Position numbers and translations under genes: made by a program. Source: Gnetum montanum (Eukaryota; Streptophyta; Gnetopsida; Gnetales; Gnetaceae). From it: a DNA stretch of 60,399 nucleotides. Shown here piece after piece: positions 10,156 to 21,545 of the stretch. The notes below the pieces were generated by a model, which was not told the origin of the DNA, did not search any database, and saw nothing but the letters and a program-made list of their open reading frames with translations. How positions within the stretch are numbered: position 1 is the stretch's first letter; the number at the start of each line of letters is the position of its first letter. The stretch is taken from the NCBI GenBank assembly GCA_015680685.1, contig MNCI01015933.1:223285-283683 (forward strand), written 5' to 3'.

Positions 10156-12510
10156 ATGGCTTCAAACAAAAATACAACATCACTTGCCAAGGAACTATGG
10201 ATAAGCAGTGACAGAATTGAAGAAGAAGAAGACTAGAGTATGTTGATGCAGATAAGGATCTCATATGCTCATCATGACCCTTACTATCCTAATTTCACAT
10301 GCATCTTTCATCAAGATAGGCAACTTAGGTGGAGAGATATTCAAGGGAACATTGTTCTACCACTAAAACATTCAACACCCAATATTCTCCAAACTGCTTT
10401 TAAGGGATGGAAGTAAGTGAAGCACTTGGAGGATATCATGAAACCAAATACATGACCTGACCATATGAGCCTACTAATGAGTAGTTAAGGAAGGACCATG
10501 CCATGGTGGAAAGACATGAAGAAGACAAAGGAAAGATAGCTAATTCTAGTATTTTCTTGGAGGAGCTTGATGGAGATGTGTTCATTGCTGAACAACTCCA
10601 CCATAATCATGAGTTTCAATCATAGAGGCCTATTATTCTTCGAGATGAACCTATTAAGAATAAATCACACTCCAAACTAGTAGAGAAGCTTAGGCAGGAG
10701 CCAAAAGACTCAAGGTACAAGTAGGACTCAAGGCCAAGAGTTCTTGCTAGATCCCACAGAGACAAACATTAGAGTCATCACAGGAGGACAAGTTGGCACC
10801 ATTATCCTATTGCCTCCTTTGCATCGTCATGATCATTAGAAGACTATGATAGAAGGAGACAAAAGTATAAGGATCATGATAGGGATGAGAGGAGAAATCA
10901 TGATTTCCATGATCATCATGATCATTATTCAGGACATTATGATTCTAAAGATGAAGAATATGAGCAGTGTAGATGAAAAGATCACATAAATCATGAAAGG
11001 GATGAGCATAGGTAGGGGTACTGCTACAACTGAGCACATGAACCTAATTAAGATGATAAACTCTTGATGGAAACTCATAGCATGATCAACATCTAGGAAC
11101 CTATTCACATCCCAACTAGGCATGAAAAGCATGGTTGAATCAAATGGCCAGATATGAACATGATGTCAAGATTTGAAGGTGGCTACAATGCTAATCCACA
11201 ACATCACCTTCAAGGTTTCCATGATGCTTGTGTCCTATAAAACATTGAAAGTGATTGGCAAAAGTTAAATTTGTTTCCCATAATACTTGTAAAAGAGGTA
11301 AAGAGCTGGTATAGGTCACTAGAACCTAAATTAATCAAACGTTAGAGTACCATGCTAGAATTCTTCAATGATAAATATGAAACTTATTCACGAGGGTCTA
11401 ACTTAAGAAAATAGATCTAGGGGTGGAAGTAAGGGACTCATGAGACCCTTGATGCAGTAATGGATAGATACTATTCACTGTTACATCAATGCACATGCCA
11501 TGAATTTTCACCAAAGGAACAACTCAAGCACATTGTAGATGGGTTGCGGAGTAAAACTAGAGAGATTCTTGGGGTTTATGCCTAAGGAAAATTATTAGAA
11601 ATGACAACCCATTGCATCCAAAGACTAATTGATCAAGTAGAAAATGAGGAAGAAGAACTCAAGAAGAGAGAGTTAGTTGAGGAATATAACAGAGATCCAT
11701 CAATTAGAAAGAGAGATGTGTAGATATGTGATAAGCAAGAGGATGACACATTGGAAGATTTTATTTAGAAAAATACTTTACCTATTTAAAAATTAGTCAA
11801 TGATATAATGATTAAGGTAGAGAAAGTCTAGGATTCAATTGATGAAAATTTTGTTACAGCCCTAAAGATTGTGAAAGAAAAAATTAAACAAGCACTTAAT
11901 AGGGGTAAGGAAAGGAAGAAGAAAATAACTAATGGACAAGAAAGTTATATGCATAAAGGAAAATTTTCTATCATTGAAGGGTATACTAACTCCAGTTTAG
12001 AGGAAGAGAAAGGATGCAATGTGTGCCAGTATGAACATCCTAAGAAATGTTATCTTGTTATGGCCCACTTGCAAGAATCTAGGGTATATGCACTCAATCC
12101 AAGTTTTTTCAGAAAGTAGATGCCCATAAGGCTATCCTATCCTCAAGGTAACATCAGGAAAACCTTCCAACCAACATATTACCCAAGTGAAGCCTACCCT
12201 CAACCACAAGAGCAATATCAGTAATAGTGGCAACAACCATAGACATGGGCAATGCCACTGCCAAGACAACAATATCCATATAGGCAACTAGACCCTTATA
12301 GATATTACGTTAAGTGTTCAATATCTCTAGGAAACACATCAATTCAAACTTCTTCTTCTTATTATCAACCAGAATACTACAAACCTACTACTCCAAGGAT
12401 GGATCATAGTCCTTATGCACATTCACTAGTAATTGACCCATCAAACCCCCCTTCCAATCCTTTGCCACCAATGCCACCACCTGCTATGCAAGGGGAATTG
12501 CCATCATAAT
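10156..12510 (+). pseudogene. gag: gag polyprotein, E5 copy
   Basis: Starts at the Met of MASNKNTTSLAKE, which E7 shares (MASNKDTTSLAKE). It continues with NFTCIFHQDRQLRWRDIQGN, an Asp/His/Arg-rich linker (about 10800-11000), a capsid-type domain (MSRFEGGYNANPQHHLQGF-like at 11160-11400) and a helical region ending in KKRELVEEYN. The nucleocapsid motif CNVCQYEHPKKCY is near 12020, followed by MAHLQESRVYALNP and a Pro/Gln/Tyr-rich tail ending MQGELPS at about 12510. Stops and frameshifts break it. Structural protein of the element; the Met is chosen because two copies share it. Confidence 0.8.
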
Positions 12511-12769
12511 CATAGTAGAGGAGAGATGCATGGGTAGTAAATATATAAGTAAAGGATCTTACCAGCAACATTAAGGGTTAGACAAAGAAACATCCTTTCT
12601 TTATGATAAGCCTTGAAAAAGTTGGTAGAGTTAGAACTTTCTTGATACCAACTTCTTCCACAACAGATCCTCTTATCAACAACAATATGACTTTGCTGTC
12701 ATGCTGATTGAAATCATCATAAACTAGATTAAGTAGGGCCACTTCCTAAGAAGAGAATTGATTCAAGAA

Positions 12770-13215
12770 TTGCTTTGATCTATCTACAAGTAACTGGAAA
12801 TTTGCCATGTAAAGCTCTACTAGACTCAGGTTTTGGGGTAAATTTGATCTCTTACGAAACATATCAAGCATGGAACCTACCACCATTGAAAGAGGTCAAC
12901 ATCAAGTTAGAGCTTGCAGACCAGTCTGTCGTCATTGCTTTGGGATAGATAGATGATGTAGTGACCACTATCAATGGGTGGTCTTATCCAGTAGACTTTC
13001 TGGTAATCGATGTGAAACATGCTGATAAGGAATTTCCAATTATCATGGGGAGGGCATGGGTTAGCACAATTGATGCTAAGCTAAGTATGAATGATCTATT
13101 TGTTGAGATCTCTAAGGAGGACATGCATGAAGCCAACAAACATAGTGAATTCCATGCATTCTTGTTGAAAGCAAAGGGTGCAATCATGGACCAACATTCT
13201 AGAATGTTAACATAA
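12770..13215 (+). pseudogene. Aspartic protease, E5 copy
   Basis: Retropepsin-type domain that would cleave the Gag-Pol polyprotein. The active-site region reads ALLDSGFGVNLIS, with the D-S-G triad intact. It is followed by VDDVVTTINGWSYPVDFLVI and FPIIMGRAWVSTIDAKLSM, the second conserved block of the fold. One stop (TAG near 12948) interrupts it. It lies about 260 bases after gag, as in E6 and E7. The open stretch 12961-13215 is the C-terminal part. Confidence 0.75.
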
Positions 13216-15694
13216 TTACTATGCCAGTCCATGATAATAGTGAAAAATAAATATATGCAAAAGAAAGAGTAGGGGCTATTAAACCAAAAGACACCCCGTG
13301 GCTAACAACTAGGAACCTTAATTTATCTAAAACATGCATGGAAACATTTTAACCACTTACGAATTCCCAATCTAAGAAGATGACTGCAACTAAGTACCTA
13401 AAAACAAAAATATTAAACTATGATCATACATTAGTAGGAAAAAAAATAGTGACTTAGCTGATCAAAACTTAACTACCATCAAGATCACATAAGATAATAA
13501 CAGAAAAATTAAATCAATAGAGATGGTAAGTCAACCACCTAAAGTGTATGATCCAGGAGACCTAGGGAGCATTTTGCAAACACTCATCCATGAGTTCAAT
13601 TGTGGGGAAGATGCCCTATCTTAAGTCCAAAATTAATAAGTGTTTTTCCATTTTTTATTTTACAATTATTTTCACTTTTTCACATCCTTTAGGACAATTT
13701 TTCCTATTCTTTCATTGTTTTATTTCTTAGAACTTTGATATTCTTTCACATTTTTCAATTTGTTAATAATTTTTCATTCTTTAACATTTTTCATTTTCTC
13801 TACGTTTTTCCAATTTTTACTATCTTTTTCCTACTTTGGTTTTATTTTTCTTGTAAATAATTTTTGATTATTAATAAAACACACCAAGAATAAAGGTAAG
13901 ATGTAGTCCAATAAGGTGAAGATTTCTCTATGTTATCAAGTCATAAGAAACTAATTATTTTAATAGTAAGTCACATAATTCATCCATCAATTACATTAAT
14001 AAGAGGTTCTTACCATGGCCATAATGATATTCTTTTCCATCATACAACTAAGAATAAACCTATGATCATTATGCTTGGCTAGAAGAGTGTGACATTAAGG
14101 AGATTTATGGATTCTTTTGGATTACTATTGTGAATTATATCATGTTGCTAAGGTTGTATTATATCCTTGTAGATCTAATGAAAAATGGGAGTAAGAGTAA
14201 AATAAGTGCTCCCTTGAAGGGTTGTCATAGATAAAAATAAAAGAGCACAAAATAAATTTCTAGGGGTCCCATTGGAAAGGCATGTTACCAATGCCTGAAG
14301 GTAGGTGACTTCAGAAATCTAAAAATAAAATAAAGTGCCATGAATAAACTCCTTCCTTGGACAATACACTAAGTGCCAATACTTCTTGCAACATTGATAA
14401 CCTTATAGTTGTAATTCCAAGAGCTGAAATGATGCAATGTCACTAGAATGTGGTCTAGACTTGGTTTGGATCTTAGATAGATAGGCTAGTGATTATTTTA
14501 ACTGCTAATTAAACACAAGAATTCATTATGCCTATGGTAAGAATACCTCATGTCCCAATTTTTGCAATCCCTTCTAAGTCCATCTCATCTCACTGTAAGA
14601 CTAGTTATAACTTGTGGTTTTGTATGACATAGTGTTGTTTTTCCAATTTGGTGGTATTAACATATGTGTTTTGCTAAGAAGGTATGCATTACATTCAACT
14701 CCTTAAGTACCTATGAACACTTTTAAGCATGGTTATACAAGGGAATTAAGGGTTGAAGAATGCTTTGGAGAGGACCCACTTGTATAACTGTTGTATCTTA
14801 TACCTGCTAAGAAATTCAACATCATCTTGAACCTTCTAGCATCAACAAACATTAATAAACACTTTCCATTTCATTGAAACTATATGTTCTCACAACATCA
14901 CTTCATTACCCTTCTTATCCATCTTATGAACTTTTGTAACTTGAGATTCCTTCTTTATGAAGTTCCAAGGATAAATTATTTGAAAAACATGCATATATCC
15001 ATCATCTAGACCCTTTGAATAGCCTTTAAAGCTTCCAGATATTCAAAAGAATCATTTTTCTCCTTATAACTTCACCAAAAGTGAAAATTTTTGGGCTTTG
15101 ATATCAAGTTTGCCCTGATGTTAGATCCATGATATTGGATTGCATAAAAACTATATATAGGCAATTTTTTCATCATTTTTCATTTAAGCCAAGGGAAATT
15201 TTTCAAATTTTCTTCTCTAATCAAAGCTCTAATCCCCTAGCTTTCCCAAGACATATCTTGCACATTGTTGCTCTAATTTTTGTGATTTCTAAATCTGTTT
15301 GATCCCAGGATGCTCATGTTAGTCATGGGGGATGCTAGTGAGGAAAATCTAAGCTAATTTTTCAAAATTTGATAATGTCCAAAAGGTATTTTAAGGGAAA
15401 CTATGAAGTAAAAGCTAAATTTTTTAATAAAAAACCAATCATATTAACACTAGAAATACTCAAATAATGCTCTTAAGAAATCATAACCATCATTATGAGC
15501 CATATAGAAGAACAAATAGACAATGGTTAAGGGTTATAAGGAAATTAACACTTATGGGGTAACTCTTTGTTAAATTTTCTAACTCTGTAATCATAAACTA
15601 AGAACATAATGTAACTAAAGGTATGAGTAAGGTATGGAACTATTAAGAATATACAAGAATACCTTAGTAAATATAAATCCTTGATTGATTATAG
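13216..15694 (+). other. Pre-RT remnant and pol/extra-ORF spacer (E5)
   Basis: 13216-13620 still resembles the segment between protease and RT of E7 (KRHPVANN-like, around 13290), then pol stops. RT, RNase H and integrase, roughly 3 kb, are missing. 13620-15694 is non-coding, T-rich at first, and aligns in blocks with 23400-25205 (E6) and 33160-31473 (E7, minus): AATAAGAGGTTCTTACCATGG, GGAAAGGCATGTTACC and the hairpin at 14732. Confidence 0.6.
14732..14788 (+). other. Conserved spacer hairpin (E5 copy)
   Basis: Perfect 10-base arms GTTATACAAG and CTTGTATAAC, 37 bases apart, with GG next to the first arm and CC next to the second able to extend the stem past a bulged A. It is followed by TGTTGTATCTTATACC. 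It lies about 0.9 kb before the extra ORF, as in E7. Confidence 0.7.
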
Positions 15695-18490
15695 ATGGCC
15701 CCAAAGAGAGGAGCATAAGGAGGGTGTTCACAAGCTACAAGGAAATGACAAAGAGGCCAAGGTAGCGACTAAATAGGAAGATAAGAAATAGAACACAAGG
15801 AGCAAGAAGCCTAATCATTTAGTATCCATCAAGAAACTCTTCATATGGGATAACCAGCCCAAGGAGAAGCAAAGGAATTACAAGTTCAAGTACAATGCCT
15901 CACATTGTTGTAAGACTACCTTCAAGCTATTCAAGAGAGATCAATCTTGACCATAGTAATTGTCAAGATGAACTTTGGCTTGTTCATGGAATTCATTCTG
16001 AAAGCGGTAAGGACACAACTCCAAGCATTACCACTATGGCCTACACTTTCACACAATGGTGAATGGTACCTTGGGAAAGCCTATCAGTTCTGGCATAACA
16101 AAGAGGAGGGTAAAATTGTCAACATTAGAGAAGTATTAGTCTTATTTTCAATCAAGGTAATCACAGAAGCTCTAAACATACCTAGTGAAGGGGAAAGGGT
16201 AGTATATCTATCTACTAGGTTTGATGCTGAAACTAGAAAACTATGGTTGAAATGATCATATGGAAAAGAAGATAAGGGATACAATGAACTAACTCTAGAG
16301 GAAAGAATATACTTCAAAATTGGCTCCTATCACTTGTTTCCAACAAAAGAACTCAACAGACTATCCACTTATGTGGCTAGAGGAAGTGTAATCTAGATGT
16401 GCAAATACAACATTAATCTCATAGAACTCTATGTTATGGAAATTTAGAGGTGGTTTGAAGAAATGCAGGTAGGAAAGCTAATAATTCCTTTTCCTTACCT
16501 TATTAGAAAGCTATGTAAACAAGCTAGAATCCTGGAATACAACAATGACATTCCTAGGAGAGCCTAGAATGCTTCATATGCTAAACTACTTAAACCAACA
16601 CCACCAAGGAAAGATCATGGTGAGGAATAAATCGACGTTGGGGAGACCACATGGACTAAACAACAATAGCAAGTAGGACCTAGTGTTAAGTAGCAAGAGA
16701 AACAATAGTAGTAACAAGAATTGCAACAACAACAAGTTCCACTATTGTCACCATAAGATTATAGACCATCAATGAGTCATTTGCAACAAATTGTAGAGAC
16801 GATTAGTTGGAAAAGAAGGGACAAAGCTAACCTCTATAGAGTTATTGATAGTTCCATCTAGCCTACCATTTTAGTAGATACAACAAGTGAAAAAATTTTA
16901 CTACAATTAGGAGGAGAGGTTCAATAGTCACAACATATCTTTGGGAATGTTGCATCATTCCAAGTTGTGCTAGAAATTGGAGAGGGAGCCATAATTATGG
17001 TAATGTAGCACCAAGATGTAGTGGGAGCAACAGAGGTGATCACTAATCACATTAAAGAATTTTTCAATCTACTTGTTGTGTCATTGATAGATCTAACTGG
17101 AGCCAGAGATGCTCAAATGCTAGCCAAAACCTTGATGACTCTTGCTGACCATGAAGATGTGCTCAACAGACTACTACAAACTGGGCAAGTAATAAAAACA
17201 CTTTTTGACATCCAAGTGATGCCATTGTAGTACAGTCTAAGCTAATCACTACCAAAGGTAAACTAGTCATGGTAGAGACCATGAAAAAGCATGTAGAGAA
17301 TGAAATCCACAAATTACAGGAAGAGGTTGTAGCCTTGAGAGTTGAATGCAGAGGTCCCATGAATTCATTGCACTTAACTAGATAGAGCAGTTCATGATAG
17401 TGTAGATGAATTGCATGATAGAGCAACATAAACAAATGGTAATGGAGAAGGAGAAAGCGGTGTGGAATGCCTCCATAGTAGAAGCACAAATGTATGCACA
17501 TGCTAAGGCACTCTCCACAGTACAAGAGGAAAATAAATAGCTTGCTACAAACAAAATGAGGTTGGCCATCTTAGAAAAATATAAGAACATCCTTGAAGAA
17601 AGCATCCATTAATTAAGGGAAAAAATGGTAAGGGTCAACCAAGACATGAGTTGCCTCGCACTAGAAAATAGAACCCTCTTAATGAAGGAGGTATGCACCA
17701 TCTATCACAAATTAGCTATTCAAATAAGCATGTGGTAGAATGAGGCAAAGAAACATGAAAGGATCAAAAAACAATTTCATGATTAGGTGGGCATGTATAA
17801 GTAGATTAATGAAAAGAAGATCCAAATGGAAAAGGCTAGAATCAGCTCCATATCAACACAAAATCCTGACTGGCAACCCATCTTGGATAGTTATGCCCAA
17901 GTCCACCAAGTGGAAGTAAAAAATAAAGAATTGTAGATCAAAGAATTGAAAGAGTACATGGCGTTAGCTAACCTCCTTTATACTAACTTGGCCATGTTAA
18001 TAGTAAGAAGGCTTAGAAATGAGCTAGAATTGCAAGTAGTAGCCATGTATGCATTGTACAAAAAAGAGTTTATGGATTGTAAAAATGCTTTACAGAAACT
18101 CCAAGTGGAAAAATTTGAATTGGAACTAGTGAAGGTTAGCTACCAAGTGTAGAAAGATGTAGTAGCAAACTTGGCTAGAAGATTGACCGATTATCATGAA
18201 TTGCATGAAAAGTCTAGAGCATTTAAAGAGGAGAGGAGGTAGTTTTCAGCCTAGTATGTCAAGGCTAATTAGATGTTTTTGTAGCTATCATGTCCATGGG
18301 ATGTACTTGCTTCATCATACATTGCACAACAAGCATGGATGGTACATGACCCATGAATAGAAGAGAAAAAAGCTTTAGGCGCTCCTAAATCGATACAAAT
18401 TCTAGAAGCTTGATGATAAGGGAAGCAACCAATGGAGGAGCCACCATCACCAAGAACTACCTAGACTATATCAAGCTTCACCAAATTTTA
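15695..18490 (+). pseudogene. Extra ORF downstream of pol, full-length decayed copy (E5)
   Basis: Starts at MAPKRGA (E7 has MASKRGA), giving about 930 codons with scattered stops. Order: basic, Gln/Arg-rich N-terminus (about 15695-15940); globular block at 15947-16255 (LKAVRTQLQALPLWP, GEWYLGKAYQFW, FSIKVITEALNIPSEGERVV); a second block (YGKEDKGYNEL, RIYFKIGSYHLF, PYLIRKLCKQA) to 16620; a Gln-rich linker; a block near 17020-17230 (NHIKEFFNLLVVSL, ADHEDVLNRLLQTGQ); a long Glu/Lys/Leu-rich coiled-coil-like region to about 18230; and a tail with SCPWDV and AWMVHDP. The first block recalls plant mobile / putative plant transposon domains. No signal peptide or membrane span is seen, so an envelope role is not supported. 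Function unknown. Confidence 0.65.
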
Positions 18491-18631
18491 TTTTTTGTCA
18501 AAATTTTCATGGCATGTCTTGTGTCATTTTTGTAAAGCACCACTACAACATTCAGGACTCATGTACATAGTATTCAGTGTCGTAAATCTACCTTTCAATT
18601 TTGTAAGGAACTCTATTCTCATTTTATTTTA

Positions 18632-18666
18632 ACTTAAGGATGGTTTTTTAGTTTGTCGTGGGGGTA
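18632..18666 (+). other. Polypurine tract region (E5)
   Basis: TTAAGGATGGTTTTTTAG and GTCGTGGGGGTA directly before the LTR start at 18667. Same motif as at 6600-6627. Confidence 0.65.
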
Positions 18667-19578
18667 TGATAAATTGCATTTTGCATAGCTACGATACTAG
18701 ACATATGATATCAAAGTTGCAATATCATGTATTTTGATATTGGAGCCTATGATGTGACATTGGATATCCGATATTATACCATATGTGCCTGCTTAAAAAT
18801 ATGACACTTAGACACAATCCAAACAACAATTCATCAATCCTTAGTGAAACTCTTTTAGTTTGTTTTTATGTTTAGCTTTTAGTGAGTAGAAGAGTGGATG
18901 CCTATAGTGCAGTGTGAACCAGTGAATGACATCTTTATTCCAGAATTTTGTTCTTGGGCATAAGTGTGACCAGAAATAAAGATTGAGTTATTTCTCACTT
19001 TTGCAACATTATCCTAGATTTACTATTTAGACTTAGAATAATTTTCCTACTTTGACTTAGTATAATGTTTACTGTTTCTTAGTTGATGATTTACTTTTCC
19101 ATGCACTTTATCATTACTATTGTTAAGTAGAATGAGTATGACTAATCTTGAGCACTTAAGTGTGACTTCTTGGTAATCTAGTAGTGCTATCACTTGGTAC
19201 GCCCAGTAGTGGTACACTTGGTAATCCCAACGGTAGTTACACAAAGACCAAGGTGTGTACAAAAGATTAGGAATGGGATATTCATCACACTATGCTAGAC
19301 TAGATTTGTTTATTGTTTACTTAGATTTAGAAATCATTACTATTTCATTATGTTTACTAGGCATAATATGGCCAACACAACATCAATTATCATATCCCTC
19401 ATAATGAGTTAAACCATACTCATAGATTTTACTAACTCACGTGGGCAGGAAATGATCACAAACTTAAACCAATTACTAGCATAATCACATTGCCTCATCC
19501 ATGGATTATGATCTAGTCATGCATGAACACTTGTGACTTGTATGGTTGGGTGTTGGATTACTCCACTACTTATCATCA
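18667..19578 (+). repeat. LTR shared by E5 (3') and E6 (5')
   Basis: 912 bp, TGATAAATT to TATCATCA. It is preceded by a polypurine tract, so it acts as the 3' LTR of E5. It is followed by TGATATCATTAAAAAATCA at 19580, which fits a decayed tRNA-Asp primer site, and then by a leader and gag, so it is also the 5' LTR of E6. U3 has TTGATATT, GGATATCCGATATT and similar motifs (18700-18780). Confidence 0.7.
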
Positions 19579-19709
19579 GTGATATCATTAAAAAATCAAT
19601 GTTAAAAGCTTTGTGATTTATCTTTTATAATATTTATATTCTTAATAAGTCACACATACATTAATTTAATATGTATATTTCTCACAAAGATGATTCTCCA
19701 CTTATTAAT

Positions 19710-20945
19710 AAAACTATAAGGCCTTATGACAATACCAATAGAAATGATGATAATGTGCACTATTAAGTGAAGGTGATACCATCATATGAATTTCTACTAT
19801 TTGAAATGTGCCTTTATTTTTCACTAGTATGAATAGATGAAATGAAAAGACTTGCAAGACAACATTATGTTGCCACTTGATCAAGGTAGCTCCATCAATG
19901 CTCACTTTTGCATTGATAAAGATTGGACTAGAAGATGTTGCAAATGAGTACATAATGATTAATGAACTTTCTAGATCATAGTGACCATTAGAAGCGTAAC
20001 TCAAAGAAGATTGTTTCATGAAAGCTCACCACGAAATGACTAAGGGAAAAGATATCATCATTCCATTAACATCTCAATTAGAAAAAGAGCATATTAATTA
20101 CCAATTAGGGAGGTCCCATTGCGAAAATCCTCCTATATTCAACATTTAAAAAATAAGAAATCCATGACTATGATCCATCTTGACAATAAACAATAGAAGG
20201 AGGAGAATAGGATTGAACATAAGAAGGACCTTCAAGCCTAGTTTTTCCAGTAGGTAGTAAAGAGACAATTAACGAAATAATGGAAGAAGAGTAAGTTGGC
20301 ATGTCTTTTCCACTTTTTATTTGCTTCATCATCATCATTATTAAGCTCTAACAGGGATGAGCGTAGCAGAGAGGAAGAGTTGTAAATAGGGGTTATGATA
20401 AATAACCTAGTAGAGATGACAACAAAAACTATGATAGATAACATGATACAAATAGAAATGGAGATAGAGATCATGATAAAGACAAAGATCATGAACAAAA
20501 ACATGTTAGAAGGCATGGTAGTGAGCATAGAAAGGTTCATGGTCATAATGGAGATTATGATGAAAATGAGGACTATGATGAATCCTTGTTGGCTATGCAA
20601 AGTATGATTAGAATTATGAAGGTTATTTACATTCCCACCAAGCATCAGGAAAGTAAGATTAAGAGACTAAACATAAATAATATTTTTAAATTTGAAAGAG
20701 GCTATAATGCATATTCGCAACATCATTTACAAAACTTCTATGATGCATATTCCTTGCAAAACATTGAAAATAACTAACAAAAATTTAAGTTGTTCCAAAG
20801 AATACTCATTAAAGAAGTTGAAAGCTAGTACTTATACTTAGAGCTAGACTCCATCTGTAGATGGAGTACAATGTTGGAGCTATTCAATGACAAGTAATAT
20901 TCATATTCCAAGGTGTCTAATTTAAGGAAGAAAATCTAAGAATGT
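19710..20945 (+). pseudogene. gag: gag, N-terminal and capsid part, E6 copy
   Basis: 19710-20230 aligns base for base, though heavily mutated, with the N-terminal gag of E5 near 10290-10560. 20240-20580 encodes an Asp/Arg/Met-rich linker. 20586-20945 is the capsid-type domain: PTKHQESKIKRL, FERGYNAYSQHHLQNFYDA and STMLELFNDK. Many stops. The frame stops matching after VSNLRK near 20935, where unrelated sequence begins. Confidence 0.65.
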
Positions 20946-21545
20946 ATTGGATTTTTTAATGAATTGAAGTTTTAAATATTTTTTATTTTGTAAGTTATTG
21001 ATAGTATGACCAACCCAAAATATGTGGTCAACCCATTTAAATCAAAGCTATAGCTAAGTTTGGTTAACTTGAGGGTACAGTCAATACCAAAAAAAAGTGT
21101 TATGATGTGATTAACTAGATTTATGCATGCAACCCAACTATGAGAAACTGAATTTTTTTTTAATGTTATAACTATAATAACTTTGAATCTAAATGAGTTT
21201 TGAACTAATCTTAGGCTTATTAGTAAGCTTGTTCTATGAGCTAAGATATTATAAAATTTTATATCAATTGGAGTTGACTTGGTAATTCAAATATGGCTTG
21301 CAAAAGAGGTCTACCATTTCACTACTCTTGTGCCTACCATTTTCTTATGAACTCTTGCCCATTTTAAGTGGCAACTTAGAGAAATGGATTTGGCATTATA
21401 AGTCTATTATCTAGGGTGATAGTGAAAGTTTTCATGACAAACTAGATTTCTAGTGGCTTAGTAAATCAAATTTTTTGGCAAGATTCCATGAAGTATGCAA
21501 TGTTAGCCTAAAAACTACTAGAAATTCTAAAAATCATATAAGGGA
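20945..21545. other. Unassigned ~600-bp segment interrupting E6 gag
   Basis: The gag matches stop at about 20940 and a Gln/Pro-rich gag tail reappears by about 21550. The segment between has no reading frame and no match elsewhere in the window that I could find. It replaces the helical and nucleocapsid part of gag. It could be a small insertion or a rearrangement; no terminal repeats were found by eye. Confidence 0.4.

Larger units (their letters stand above)
9113..19578 (+). mobile_element. Athila-like LTR retrotransposon E5 (gag, PR, extra ORF; no RT/RH/INT)
   Basis: Both LTRs are present (9113-10019 and 18667-19578), about 80-85% alike by eye, so the element is old. Between them lie a primer-binding site, gag, a protease, a short pre-RT remnant, a ~2 kb spacer with the conserved hairpin, the extra ORF and a polypurine tract. 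RT, RNase H and integrase are absent. It begins inside the leader of E4. The right-hand LTR is followed not by a target-site duplication but by a decayed primer site and another gag (E6), so E5 and E6 form an LTR-internal-LTR-internal tandem. Confidence 0.8.

Noticed and set aside
15695-18490. Calling the extra ORF an envelope gene
   Set aside because: Position fits Athila 'env-like' ORFs, but no signal peptide, transmembrane span or cleavage-site layout can be seen in either full-length copy.
19578-19600. Target-site duplication after the E5 right LTR
   Set aside because: The bases after 19578 do not match TTAAT before 9113 and instead resemble a decayed primer-binding site.
20238-20645. 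135-codon minus-strand frame rich in Ile/Met/Ser
   Set aside because: It is the antisense of the Asp/Arg-rich gag linker and capsid region of E6, so it is a shadow frame.
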